DNA of 64,000 bases. It comes from Phocaeicola sp. Lineage in GTDB: Bacteria > Bacteroidota > Bacteroidia > Bacteroidales > Bacteroidaceae. Below are positions 35,729 through 45,186 of the stretch, one piece after another. The notes under the pieces were generated by a model, which ran no database searches, was not told the DNA's origin, and saw nothing but the letters and a program-made list of their open reading frames with translations. Within the stretch, counting starts at the first letter, position 1. Each line of letters begins with the position of its first letter. The translations under genes and the position numbers were made by a program. The stretch is from assembly GCA_029257865.1 (NCBI GenBank), contig JARIAN010000126.1, forward strand, positions 1 through 64,000. The letters run 5' to 3'.

Positions 35729-36440
35729 CTGGTTCTAAGTTATCTATATCCAAGACACGCAATTCAAATGCACGAGTTACCAAACGGCAAGCATTGACCC
35801 CCATCCGTTCATCAGAGCGGAATAATCGCCCCACCAAATCGTTCTGACGCTTCTCCAACGACTTGACACCAAAAGGCATTGCCTTGAGATTAGTAATCAT
35901 CTCCTTTGTGTACCCCAATGCTAAATGACGCAACAAACGCTCATCATATTCATCAATATCATAATTAATGATAGCCTCTTGTCGTCTCTGTTCGGCTAGA
36001 ACCGACTGTTTAAACCGCTCTACTATCTTCTCTAATATAGGATAGTTAAACACTAACTGCTTTCCAGCCATAACTGCTTCTACATCTGTAGCAGTCAGCA
36101 GCTCACCTGTCTTCAAAATTATACCATGAGCACCTGCCTGAAGCACATCTACCCATAGTTTCTCATTCAAAACCTCACCCGTAAAGATCAAAACTTTCAA
36201 ATCTGGATATTCTGCACGGAGCCGAGAACAAATCTCCACACCAATAGTGGTGGAACCGCCCAGCCCCAAATCGAGCAAAACCATATCCGGCACCTGCTTT
36301 TCCAACAACATCCAAAATTCAGCCTCCGTCATAGCGGTACCTATCACCTCGGCATTAGGAATTTCATGACGAAAGATTTCTTCTGTTCCTTTTAATTCAA
36401 GCTTTACATCTTCTACTATTATAACCTTAAATTTTTCCAT
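35718..36440 (-). CDS. Response regulator of the double kinase (REC plus Bacteroidales-type DNA-binding domain)
   Basis: A 240-residue response regulator. The receiver domain at ~4-125 has acidic residues E10-D11, phospho-acceptor D57 (DMVLLDLGLGG), T87 and K110. The C-terminal ~100 residues are helical and carry a helix-turn-helix-like segment (LRHLALGYTKEMITNLKAMP, then GVKSLEKRQNDLV) that is not a standard LuxR or OmpR domain; it matches what I recall as the DUF5932 output domain of Bacteroidetes. It starts 4 nt after the double kinase stop and is surely its partner. Target genes unknown; its own operon and the AbgT-like gene are candidates. Confidence 0.85.
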   Translation of the reverse strand: MEKFKVIIVEDVKLELKGTEEIFRHEIPNAEVIGTAMTEAEFWMLLEKQVPDMVLLDLGLGGSTTIGVEICSRLRAEYPDLKVLIFTGEVLNEKLWVDVLQAGAHGIILKTGELLTATDVEAVMAGKQLVFNYPILEKIVERFKQSVLAEQRRQEAIINYDIDEYDERLLRHLALGYTKEMITNLKAMPFGVKSLEKRQNDLVGRLFRSDERMGVNACRLVTRAFELRVLDIDNLEPDDE

Positions 36441-36444
36441 ATTA

Positions 36445-39400
36445 TTAATTCTCTTTGTTTCTTTTATGACTTAAAGGTATGGTAAACCATATCGTAAATT
36501 CCTCTTTTCCTGTTTTTTGAGCATTAATCCTACACCCTCTGCGTACTCCATACTCATCATGCTCACGAAGTATCTGTTTACAAACCAAGAACTCTGTCCC
36601 TATCAATTCTTTACTGTTCAACAGTTTAACCTGACGAATTTGAGGATAAAACAACTGGTTCAGTTCTTCTTGCGAACAGGTACGGCGCAAATCAGTAAAA
36701 CTAAACTTCACATAATCATTCTCCTTCTGAACCTGAAGCCTTAACGTTCCAGCCATTTCCACTCGTAACGCCTCTTTCAATAAATTTTCTATCAGCACTA
36801 ACAACAAAACCTTATCTCCACAAACACTCAAGGAATCATCGGCATCAACAATCAAATCAACAGAATAAGACAATTTTGATTTTATCTTACGAAAATACTT
36901 AAAACTTTGCTCAATTAAAAATATCACGGGAACTTCTGAGCGGCGAAAAGTTACTTCATCCAACTGACGAGCAGCACAAGAACTCAACAATACAAAGACT
37001 TCCTTATAATAGCCAATCAATTCTCCCACCTGCAACAAACAATCTTTCTCAATGTCAAAAGCTTCTTCTCTGCTCCCACTCACCTTTTCCATAATTTGCT
37101 TGATACGATTCGGATAATATACCGTTTCATGCTTGATAGTCGACAAGCAATTATCCAGCACCATATTCTGAATATGAAGCATATTCTCCTCATACATTAC
37201 TTTAAGTGCATCATCTTGTGCCACCTCTATGTCTTCATATTTCTGCTTCATCTGTACCACCACTTGATAAAGCATTATAGACAAAGAACTGACTACCAAT
37301 TCCAACAGCAATTTATCTTCATGGGGCACAGGGGTATAAGTGGCTTCTACAGCCAATACACCCATACAATGTTTTTTCTCTCCCGAATCTAACAATAAAG
37401 GCAAAAACAACCAGTCGCCGACAGTATGACAAGGAGAATCAAAATTATGATAAGTCCAATCAATCTTATATTTTACATCTGAAGGTATATCCGAACGGGA
37501 GATATAACAAAAAGAAGTATTCTCATCATCATAAATAGCCAATATCATAGTGGAAAAAGACATCAATTCCTTTATCTCACCTTCCAACTTGCCCAACAGT
37601 TCTTGATAAAACAACTCATCAGCCTGAGTGAAGGTCTGAATAAACTGCGAAATAGACTCATTGGCAATAAATACCTGCTCCATATTATAGCGATAACGAA
37701 AACGAGGACGTACCACCAACAGATAAAAACACCATCCACACACTAATATCAAAAAGACTAATAAAGACAGAGCTATCAACTTGTCATTGGCTGACTGCTG
37801 CATCTGACTACAATACTGCTCTAGCGAGCGGTCTTTGCTCACTTGCTTATATAATACTGTATAAGCCATATTATTAAAATAATACAACTCAAATGTCTTT
37901 AATGCAAGTGCAGCCACCGCCGTTTCATTCCTAACATCCAACAATATATAATAATCGGTTTCGAAACCTTGCCGCAACCACTCCAACTCTGCAGGATTAT
38001 TATCCCAATCGTATAACAACAACTGCGGAAACTTACGACCGGAATGAATTAAGAAATGCCTGTTCATATGATAAAGTACACTATCTGCATAGAGCAAAGC
38101 CTGAACATATTTGCCATTGACATTACATTCATAAACTTTATTGGCATACTCATTAGCCTTCAGCAATAAAGAATCTTTTACGACAACTGTCTGATATTTT
38201 TCTTTATCATACCTATCCAACGTTTTCCGAGTACATCCCGTTGTCAACACAGAAAAAAAGATTCCCATCCACAACAGTATCTTCTTCCCTCCCTTTGGCA
38301 AACGAAAATAAAAACGGCTACCTTTTCCCAATACACTTTCTATATTGAACGTACAAACCTGAAACAAAGGATTAGTCTTCCGGTACTTGTCAATTATCCC
38401 CTTACAATTCATCAAACCAAATCCATGTCCTTTCTGTTCTTTCAAAAGAGCCGCATATTCCACTTGATCCATCCCAATACGAGAAGAATCATACACTTTC
38501 TCTTCAACAATACATGCTATATCTTTCTGAGACAGTCCCATACCAGTATCCTCTACAGATATCTCTACATATTTCTCTTCCTCTCTAGCAAACACCTTTA
38601 CCACTCCACCAGAAGATGTATATTTACGGGCATTTTCGGCCAACGTATTTATCATAAACAGAGTCAATGCCTTATCTGCCTTTACTATCGCTTGAGTTTC
38701 TGACACTTCCAAATTCAACTGCTTCATTTCAAAAGACCTTCTACCCTTTTCTATCACTGAAAACAAAGACTGCAAAGAAAAACTTTCAATATTTAAACTC
38801 AAAGCCCCTTGACGCATCTTCACCCATAAAGCAAGAATGTCATTGTATTCATTAATTTGACCAATCAACTCATTTATATAGCCCACTTTCTCCTTCTTGA
38901 TTTCAGCCGACAATATACTTCTATGACTATTCAACTTATCCACCTCACTGATAATACGATCAATATAAGGCAACATACCCGTCACAATAGAGAAACAAGC
39001 CTTCTTTACAATATTCTGCCGCTTATTCTCTATCAGGTGAAGTTCATGCACATACTGTTCTTTCTGCAACTGCCTTCTCTCATCATCTAAAGAAAGCAGG
39101 TCGGTTCCATTCTTGATAGCCCAAGCAAGATAAGGCAAAATCAATGCCAGCAACTCCCTGTCTTCTCCAAGCAATGGCGCAGATGAAACAAAACCCAACT
39201 CACCAACCTCTTCATGAGTTCCTGGCAAAAACAGTTTTTCAATATACTGCTGTTCTGTATGCAATGAATCTTTCCCCATTTCCTCTTCTGCAGAAGTAAG
39301 TTCTTCCTCTCCATTATTCTGCAATGAGATATGAATATTACTAATCCCTAATAACGCTTCTAAATCTTTTTCTATATAAGTAACCAAACCATCAGCCAAA

Positions 39401-40908
39401 GTTTCATCATCTAGATTATGCAATGCCCCCGACGACGTAATTTGCCGACACAAACGAAAGGTTTTAGAAAGACGATTCAAATACACTTGATTTCGTTTTC
39501 TCCAGTATCTATTCAACCATACAAAAAGCCCTACCAGCAAGAAAATACCTATCCCCACAGACAACAGCAAGTAATTCAACTGCTGAGTTTCCTCTTCCAA
39601 ACTTTCATATCTGCTTTCCAATGCTTTGTCCTGACGGGTATAATCCAATAAATCCAAATATATATTGCGATTATAATCAGACTCCACCTTACAATCCATG
39701 GCCGCATATGTGCAACTCAACTGCTCCCTCAACCTTAATATCCATTCAGGAACAGTCTTTATCTTTTTATCTACAACCCATCGCAACTCTACCGGCTTTG
39801 CATTTCCCGGAACATATGCATACAAACGGTCGGTAGTATCTGTGCAATGATAAAACCTTTCATGATGACGGTTTACATATTGCAAAGCAGCCTTCAAGCA
39901 TACCAACGCTTTTTCAGGCTGCTGCCTCGCATTATAGCATGAAGCCATTGTGCGATAAGTTCCAGAAATCTGATACCAGTCGCCATAACGCTGAAACAAT
40001 GCCAACGCCCTGTTTGCTAGATGCAGAGGCAGACTATCTATAGGCAACTCCTTCTCATTGACAAGATGCAAAAGTCCTGCCATCTTATTCAATATAATCT
40101 CTTGATTTTGTGGAAACAAAAGTATTTCGGCAATTCCCTGCATCGCATTAGCCTCAAGATAAATATATCCGTTAGCCTTGCCCGCAAGCATGCAGTTCAC
40201 TAGATAAGTAAATTCACCCATCAATCTTTTTTCATAGTTTTCAGCCTCATACATTCCCCCCGAACCCTTCATATATTCATAATAAATCTGTTGAGAAGGG
40301 TCTCCTTCCAACCAATCATCAGATACGGAGTTGATAGCTTCCAACGACTCGCGTTGCTGCTGAAGATAATAGAAGTAAATGCCCGAAACAATATAGAACT
40401 CAGAGAATGCATAATTCTTTCGCTTGCATTCATTGATATCGGATATCAGTTTTTCATCCTCACGGATACGTTTCATATGCACCATCGCACGGTTACGATA
40501 ATCATAAAACCCTTTATTCATAGAGGTGCGCTGACATACTTTCATCATCCCCACACAAGCAATCATCGATTCTATCTCACTATCACTCCTATCTAATGCT
40601 GCCTGAAACAAACGTAATGCATGTTCAAAATCCATCCGTATAAAAGCACAAAATCCCATTTGATTTAAAGCCTCGGCCTGCAGTTCCGGATAATGTTCAG
40701 ATAAAGCAAACGCCCTTGATGCTAATTTAGAAGAAATATTCAAATCGCTATATCGCAAATCATACGAAAGACGATTCAAAGAATCAATCTCGGCACGCAG
40801 TTTTCTCTCAGAACTAAACTGAGATCGCCATCCCAATAACAGACAGGCCCCAAGAAACAAAAAGATTGCGCCAATTACCCAAGTTCTATTTTTTATCTTT
40901 CTACTCAT
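36445..40908 (-). CDS. Fused double sensor histidine kinase (DUF5112/DUF5113-type)
   Basis: A 1487-residue protein made of two kinase-like halves. Half one: TM 11-27, helical/TPR sensor to ~445, TM 446-464, and a GAF-like then kinase region with N box N759, G1 DTGMG (787-791) and G2 GHGFG (827-831). The H-box position, however, is G644 (ACFSIVTGMLPYID). Half two: a lipoprotein-like start (M881, FFSVLTTGC892), exported segment, TM 1044-1066, and an H box with H1260 (NCLSTIKHETVYY). Its ATP lid is degenerate (FTDLRR at 1404-1409, no G2). The halves align around the H box, so they arose by duplication or gene fusion. I infer that the first ATPase serves the second half's histidine. The names DUF5112/5113 are from memory. 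Confidence 0.85.
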   Translation of the reverse strand: MSRKIKNRTWVIGAIFLFLGACLLLGWRSQFSSERKLRAEIDSLNRLSYDLRYSDLNISSKLASRAFALSEHYPELQAEALNQMGFCAFIRMDFEHALRLFQAALDRSDSEIESMIACVGMMKVCQRTSMNKGFYDYRNRAMVHMKRIREDEKLISDINECKRKNYAFSEFYIVSGIYFYYLQQQRESLEAINSVSDDWLEGDPSQQIYYEYMKGSGGMYEAENYEKRLMGEFTYLVNCMLAGKANGYIYLEANAMQGIAEILLFPQNQEIILNKMAGLLHLVNEKELPIDSLPLHLANRALALFQRYGDWYQISGTYRTMASCYNARQQPEKALVCLKAALQYVNRHHERFYHCTDTTDRLYAYVPGNAKPVELRWVVDKKIKTVPEWILRLREQLSCTYAAMDCKVESDYNRNIYLDLLDYTRQDKALESRYESLEEETQQLNYLLLSVGIGIFLLVGLFVWLNRYWRKRNQVYLNRLSKTFRLCRQITSSGALHNLDDETLADGLVTYIEKDLEALLGISNIHISLQNNGEEELTSAEEEMGKDSLHTEQQYIEKLFLPGTHEEVGELGFVSSAPLLGEDRELLALILPYLAWAIKNGTDLLSLDDERRQLQKEQYVHELHLIENKRQNIVKKACFSIVTGMLPYIDRIISEVDKLNSHRSILSAEIKKEKVGYINELIGQINEYNDILALWVKMRQGALSLNIESFSLQSLFSVIEKGRRSFEMKQLNLEVSETQAIVKADKALTLFMINTLAENARKYTSSGGVVKVFAREEEKYVEISVEDTGMGLSQKDIACIVEEKVYDSSRIGMDQVEYAALLKEQKGHGFGLMNCKGIIDKYRKTNPLFQVCTFNIESVLGKGSRFYFRLPKGGKKILLWMGIFFSVLTTGCTRKTLDRYDKEKYQTVVVKDSLLLKANEYANKVYECNVNGKYVQALLYADSVLYHMNRHFLIHSGRKFPQLLLYDWDNNPAELEWLRQGFETDYYILLDVRNETAVAALALKTFELYYFNNMAYTVLYKQVSKDRSLEQYCSQMQQSANDKLIALSLLVFLILVCGWCFYLLVVRPRFRYRYNMEQVFIANESISQFIQTFTQADELFYQELLGKLEGEIKELMSFSTMILAIYDDENTSFCYISRSDIPSDVKYKIDWTYHNFDSPCHTVGDWLFLPLLLDSGEKKHCMGVLAVEATYTPVPHEDKLLLELVVSSLSIMLYQVVVQMKQKYEDIEVAQDDALKVMYEENMLHIQNMVLDNCLSTIKHETVYYPNRIKQIMEKVSGSREEAFDIEKDCLLQVGELIGYYKEVFVLLSSCAARQLDEVTFRRSEVPVIFLIEQSFKYFRKIKSKLSYSVDLIVDADDSLSVCGDKVLLLVLIENLLKEALRVEMAGTLRLQVQKENDYVKFSFTDLRRTCSQEELNQLFYPQIRQVKLLNSKELIGTEFLVCKQILREHDEYGVRRGCRINAQKTGKEEFTIWFTIPLSHKRNKEN

Positions 40909-40974
40909 ATTACAATCTTAATACATAGATAACCCCAATACATTATAGCCACCTTGCCATTTCTCAAAAAAAAT

Positions 40975-41012
40975 AAAAGAGATTATATCTACTACATGAT
41001 ATAACCTCTTTT
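40975..41012 (-). terminator. Terminator of the histone-like gene
   Basis: 14-bp stem AAAAGAGATTATAT (40975-40988) with ATATAACCTCTTTT (40999-41012), one mismatch, with A-rich plus-strand sequence before it. Confidence 0.75.
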
Positions 41013-41033
41013 ACCTAAAGAATCCAATAAAAA

Positions 41034-41210
41034 TTATTTCTTAGATTCTTCCAAAGATACTTTTCTAAACTCTTTCAAAGTTTTCTCTAATTCCAAAGAA
41101 AACTTACGAGCACGAGTTCCTGCTGCCTTGTTACCTTTGTCAGCCTGAAGTTCAGCATCTTCAAGCATAGCAGTACTCAATTCTTTGATTTTTTCAATTA
41201 ATTCGTTCAT
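41034..41210 (-). CDS. Histone H1-like small protein
   Basis: A 58-residue, Lys- and Glu-rich, fully helical protein (MNELIEKIKELSTAMLEDAE..., with KAAGTRARKFSLELEKTLKE). It matches the short histone H1/Hc1-like proteins found as abundant small nucleoid-associated candidates in Bacteroidetes. DNA binding is presumed from the basic segment GNKAAGTRARK. The ATG at 41210 begins the conserved MNELIEK; three further codons upstream are less likely. It is monocistronic, with a minus-strand TATTTTTG -7 element at 41243-41250 and its own terminator. Confidence 0.85.
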   Translation of the reverse strand: MNELIEKIKELSTAMLEDAELQADKGNKAAGTRARKFSLELEKTLKEFRKVSLEESKK

Positions 41211-41242
41211 AACTTTCAATATTATAAAATGATAAATCTTCC

Positions 41243-41250
41243 CAAAAATA
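41243..41250 (-). promoter_or_regulatory. Sigma-ABfr -7 element of the histone-like gene
   Basis: Minus-strand TATTTTTG, an exact TAnnTTTG match, 33 nt before the start codon; no clear -33 at the right distance. Confidence 0.45.
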
Positions 41251-41388
41251 AATACAATTATTCAAAGTATTTCATTCCGCCTGCTTTTTTTACATAATTT
41301 AATACAACTGAGCCTTTTTATTGAACAAAAGTATTCGCAATCTTCTTACTACCCCACTTCCAACCCTCCAATCAAACAAATCTACCTA

Positions 41389-42636
41389 CTAATCTAGCTT
41401 ATGAATAATCAGTCCTGAACGAAGTTTAGGCTCAAACCAAGTAGTCTTTGGAGGCATTATATTTCCTGTATCTGCTATATCCATCAGTTGCTTCATGGAC
41501 ACAGGATAAAGAGCCAAAGCCATTTTCATTTCTCCACTATCCACTCTTTTCTGCAGTTCACCTAAACCACGAATACCACCAACAAAATCGACTCTCTTAT
41601 CTGAACGTAAATCTTTAATGCCAAGAATTTGGTCCAATATCAAATTGGATGAGATAGTAACATCTAACACCCCTATTGGGTCATTATCATCATAAGTTCC
41701 CGGTTTAGAAGTAAGACTATACCATGCACCACCCACATACAAACCAAAATTATGTAACGCTACTGGTTTATAGATTGAATTTCCCTTGCATTCGACTACA
41801 AAATGTGTCTTTAAAGCATTTAAAAACTCTTCAACCGATAACCCATTCAAGTCTTTTACCAAACGATTATAATCTATAATTGTCAACTGGTTGGCAGGGA
41901 AACATACTGCCATGAAATAATTATACTCTTCATCCCCTTGATGATGCGGATTTTGCTTGGCCTTCTCAGCCCCTACCAATGCTGCAGCAGCACTACGATG
42001 ATGTCCATCAGCAATATATAAAGCTGGCATTTTCCCAAACACTTCTGTAATCAAAGCAATGTCTTCGGTGTTGTCAATCACCCAAAAAGTATGTCCAAAC
42101 CCATCGGATGGTGCTATAAAATCATATTCAGGCTCTAAAGTTGTATATCTTGCAATCAAATCATCAAGAACTTGATTATCAGGATAAGCTAAAAAGACCG
42201 GTCCAACGTTGGCATTGCTTGCACGAATATGCTTCATACGATCTTCCTCTTTATCGCGACGAGTTAATTCATGTTTCTTAATAACCCCATTCATGTAATC
42301 TGGAACATAAGCTCCAACTACCAATCCATATTGCGTCTTTCCGTTCATTGTCTGCGCATAGATATAATAGCAAGGCCTTTCATCTTGCACCAGCCATCCC
42401 TTATCTTGAAACATCTTGAAATTTTCGGCAGCCTTACGATACACCTTCTCATCGTGTTCATCAGTACCTGCTGGAAAATCTATTTCTGGACGAATAATAT
42501 GATAGAGGGATTTTTCGTTACCTTGAGCTTCTATACGTGCTTCTTCCGAACTAAGCACATCATAAGGACGAGACGCCACTTGCTCAACCAATTGACGCGG
42601 CGGACGTATACCTTTAAATGGTCTAATAACAGCCAT
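41389..42636 (-). CDS. DUF1015 family protein
   Basis: A 415-residue cytosolic protein of the DUF1015 (COG4198) family. Clear landmarks are the N-terminus MAVIRPFKGIRPPRQLVEQV, ASRPYDVLSSEEAR, GLVVGAYVPDY with KKHELTRRDKEEDRMKHI, and ALYIADGHHRSAAA, the motif with conserved Asp/His/His. No biochemical activity is established as far as I know. The frame is open 28 codons further upstream, but that part overlaps the serA terminator hairpin (42691-42724), so the ATG at 42636 is preferred. It follows serC and serA on the same strand, an arrangement suggesting a link to serine metabolism or simple proximity. Confidence 0.88.
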   Translation of the reverse strand: MAVIRPFKGIRPPRQLVEQVASRPYDVLSSEEARIEAQGNEKSLYHIIRPEIDFPAGTDEHDEKVYRKAAENFKMFQDKGWLVQDERPCYYIYAQTMNGKTQYGLVVGAYVPDYMNGVIKKHELTRRDKEEDRMKHIRASNANVGPVFLAYPDNQVLDDLIARYTTLEPEYDFIAPSDGFGHTFWVIDNTEDIALITEVFGKMPALYIADGHHRSAAAALVGAEKAKQNPHHQGDEEYNYFMAVCFPANQLTIIDYNRLVKDLNGLSVEEFLNALKTHFVVECKGNSIYKPVALHNFGLYVGGAWYSLTSKPGTYDDNDPIGVLDVTISSNLILDQILGIKDLRSDKRVDFVGGIRGLGELQKRVDSGEMKMALALYPVSMKQLMDIADTGNIMPPKTTWFEPKLRSGLIIHKLD

Positions 42637-42690
42637 ATCGTTATAATTAATTACAAAAAACAACTTGTCAAAATGGAAAAAATGAGGAAA

Positions 42691-42724
42691 GCCGTGCCAT
42701 ACTGCATTTTCAGATAGCACGGCC
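42691..42724 (-). terminator. Terminator of serA
   Basis: 7-bp perfect GC-rich stem GCCGTGC (42691-42697) with GCACGGC (42718-42724), starting 10 nt past the serA stop codon at 42734. Confidence 0.7.
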
Positions 42725-42733
42725 TACTATCTC

Positions 42734-43654
42734 TTATTTATTCACTCTGAAACATTCATCTCCCTTTTCCAAATATCCAACTATCTGACTAGCAGCTGCT
42801 AAACCTGCATTAATGTTAGCCTCAGCAGTCTGTGCCCCCATTTTCTTTGGAGTAGAGAAATAACGTCCCTTAAAATTAGCCATCAAAACTTCATGATTGG
42901 ATGGCATAATATCTGTGATATATCTAAAATCAGCATGTTCTTCCATAAAGCGCAACAAGCCTTCTTCATCTATCACATCTTTACGTGCCGTATTGATGAG
43001 CAGTGCTCCCTGAGGCATGCAACTTAACAGTTCATAATTAACCACTTTTTTAGTTTGAGGAGTAGCTGGAACATGCAAAGAAACAATATGACAAGTTTCA
43101 TATAATTCCTTTACTGAAGCAACAGGTTTCACGCCAGCTTTTTCAATATCTTCAGCCGGACAAAAAGCATCATACGCATATACATCCATACCAAAACCTT
43201 TTGCAATACGTGCTACATTTTTACCTACATTACCAAACGCATGAATACCTAACTTCTTTCCTTTGAGTTCAATGCCTGGTTTCCCTTCATAAAAGCCACG
43301 CACCATCATAACCAACAGTCCAAAAACCAATTCGGCCACAGCATTTGAATTCTGTCCAGGAGTGTTCATCACACAAACTCCATGTTGAGTAGCCGATTCC
43401 AAGTCAATATTGTCATAACCAGCTCCTGCCCTTACTATAATTTTCAAACTATCTGCAGCCTCAATTACTTCATTATCTATAATGTCACTACGCACAATCA
43501 AAGCATTTACCCCTTTCACTGCATCAAGCAACTGCTGCTTTTCTGTATATTTTTCCAACAGGACCAATTCATAACCTGCAGATTCAATCTCTTTACGTAT
43601 GCCGTCTACTGCCACTTTAGCAAACGGTTTCTCTGTTGCAATCAAGACTTTCAT
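42734..43654 (-). CDS. serA: D-3-phosphoglycerate dehydrogenase, short type III with catalytic-site Lys
   Basis: A 306-residue NAD-dependent dehydrogenase that makes 3-phosphohydroxypyruvate, the first step of serine synthesis. It has the substrate loop VRAGAGYDNIDLESA, the Rossmann motif (AFGNVGKNVARIAKGFG) and catalytic R224 (NTARKDVID). No ACT or ASB regulatory domain, so no classical serine feedback site. The usual catalytic His (TPHxGAxT) is replaced by K270 in STPKKMGAQT, the type IIIK form known from Bacteroides and Entamoeba. It lies downstream of serC with a 231-nt gap that includes the serC terminator, so it probably has its own promoter. Confidence 0.93.
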   Translation of the reverse strand: MKVLIATEKPFAKVAVDGIRKEIESAGYELVLLEKYTEKQQLLDAVKGVNALIVRSDIIDNEVIEAADSLKIIVRAGAGYDNIDLESATQHGVCVMNTPGQNSNAVAELVFGLLVMMVRGFYEGKPGIELKGKKLGIHAFGNVGKNVARIAKGFGMDVYAYDAFCPAEDIEKAGVKPVASVKELYETCHIVSLHVPATPQTKKVVNYELLSCMPQGALLINTARKDVIDEEGLLRFMEEHADFRYITDIMPSNHEVLMANFKGRYFSTPKKMGAQTAEANINAGLAAASQIVGYLEKGDECFRVNK

Positions 43655-43830
43655 AATAAAACTGTATTTAAGAGAGCCTGCCTAAGAAAAAGCATTCTAC
43701 AACAATTTGTCCGATTACCGTATTCAATCAGAACTAAAAAACAAAAAGGAAACTTTAAACGAAGTACAGACTCCAAAGGTTAAAGGTCAATAAGATAAAT
43801 AAGTAAAATAATAAGATTAACTTATCTGTT

Positions 43831-43875
43831 CAATGGAAGCAAGAAGATCTGAAATCAGACCTCTTGCTTTCATTG
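43831..43875 (-). terminator. Terminator of serC
   Basis: Long imperfect stem: CAATGGAAGCAAGA (from 43831) pairs with TCTTGCTTTCATTG (to 43875), closing over TCTGAAATCAGA. It lies 10 nt past the serC stop. Confidence 0.75.
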
Positions 43876-43885
43876 AAAGATATTT

Positions 43886-44953
43886 TCAATGCAGTTTTTC
43901 AAATTCTTGCATACAAGCCACCAGTGCCTTCACACTTTCAAGTGCCATAGCATTATAACATGATGCACGGAAACCACCTACAGAACGGTGCCCCTTAATA
44001 CCCACCATACCGTGATCCGTTGCAAATTTCAAGAATTCAGCTTCCAAATCCTTATACTCATCATTCATTACAAAGCAGATATTCATTAAAGAACGGTCTT
44101 CTTTACATACAGTACCGCGGAACAACTTATTGCGGTCAATTTCCGCATACAGCAATTCAGCACGCTCTTTAGCTCTACGCTGCATCTCTTCCACTCCACC
44201 TTCTTTCTTAATCCAACGTAATGTCTGCAATGCAGCATAAATAGGAACAACAGGAGGGGTATTGAACATTGACCCTTTATCTACATGGGTTTGATAATTC
44301 AACATCGTAGGAATATGTCGAGAGACCTTACCTAAAGCATCATTACGCACAATGACAAAGGTAACACCCGCTGGAGCTAGATTCTTTTGAGCACCTCCAT
44401 AAATGCAAATATATTTAGAAACATCTATAGGACGAGAAAAGATATCAGAAGACATATCCGCAACCATTGGTACATTCACATTCAAATCATCATGCAATTC
44501 TGTACCGTAAATCGTATTATTAGTTGTAATATGGAAATAGTCAACATCTTCGGGCACCGTAAATGCTTTAGGTATATAGGTAAAGTTTTCCGCCTCAGAA
44601 GAAGCAACCTCTACCACCTCACCAAAAGCTTTAGCTTCTTTAATAGCCTTTTTTGCCCAAGTTCCTGTATTCAAATAAGCAGCTTTCTTCTCCAAGAAGT
44701 TGTAAGGAACCATACAAAACTCCATGCTTGCACCACCTCCTAGGAATAACACAGAGTATCCATCCGGAATATGCAACAATTCTTTAAACAAAGCAATAGC
44801 TTCATCCACCACCGGTTGGAAATCTTTAGCACGATGGCTAATCTCCATTAGTGAAAGTCCAGAACCATTGTAATCCAATATAGCTTGAGCTGTTTTCTCA
44901 ATAACCTCGCGAGGCAAAATAGAAGGTCCCGCATTAAAATTATGTTTTTTCAT
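43886..44953 (-). CDS. serC: Phosphoserine aminotransferase
   Basis: A 355-residue PLP enzyme of fold type I that converts 3-phosphohydroxypyruvate and glutamate to phosphoserine (second step of serine synthesis; also used in pyridoxal phosphate synthesis). It shows the N-terminal [18 protein letters not shown], the cofactor loop [11 protein letters not shown], the PLP lysine in [12 protein letters not shown] and the C-terminal [19 protein letters not shown]. Length is standard. It is transcribed first in the serC-serA-DUF1015 cluster, from a strong promoter at 44999-45029. Confidence 0.97.
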   Translation of the reverse strand: MKKHNFNAGPSILPREVIEKTAQAILDYNGSGLSLMEISHRAKDFQPVVDEAIALFKELLHIPDGYSVLFLGGGASMEFCMVPYNFLEKKAAYLNTGTWAKKAIKEAKAFGEVVEVASSEAENFTYIPKAFTVPEDVDYFHITTNNTIYGTELHDDLNVNVPMVADMSSDIFSRPIDVSKYICIYGGAQKNLAPAGVTFVIVRNDALGKVSRHIPTMLNYQTHVDKGSMFNTPPVVPIYAALQTLRWIKKEGGVEEMQRRAKERAELLYAEIDRNKLFRGTVCKEDRSLMNICFVMNDEYKDLEAEFLKFATDHGMVGIKGHRSVGGFRASCYNAMALESVKALVACMQEFEKLH

Positions 44954-44998
44954 CTGGAAGTTTGTTTTGGTTAGACATCTTGTTTATTCTTACACTTG

Positions 44999-45029
44999 CG
45001 AATTTAGCAAATTATTTTATAATTTCAAA
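44999..45029 (-). promoter_or_regulatory. Sigma-ABfr promoter of serC
   Basis: Minus strand: TTTG (45026-45029), 19 nt, TAAATTCG (44999-45006, one mismatch to TAnnTTTG), 45 nt before the start codon. Confidence 0.7.
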
Positions 45030-45152
45030 AAATAATTGTAAAATATTCATCAATCACCCTCTTTTTACTTTCCATATCACCCGAAAGCGTCAAATACACT
45101 TACTTATTGACATCAAGACATAAACCCTATAAATATTCTTTATGGGCATCAA

Positions 45153-45186
45153 ATAACTTTGAGTTGTTTATCTATCACAAAGTTAT
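45153..45186 (-). terminator. Terminator overlapping the DbpA-like stop
   Basis: 9-bp perfect stem ATAACTTTG (45153-45161) with CAAAGTTAT (45178-45186), touching the stop codon of the helicase gene at 45186. Confidence 0.55.
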
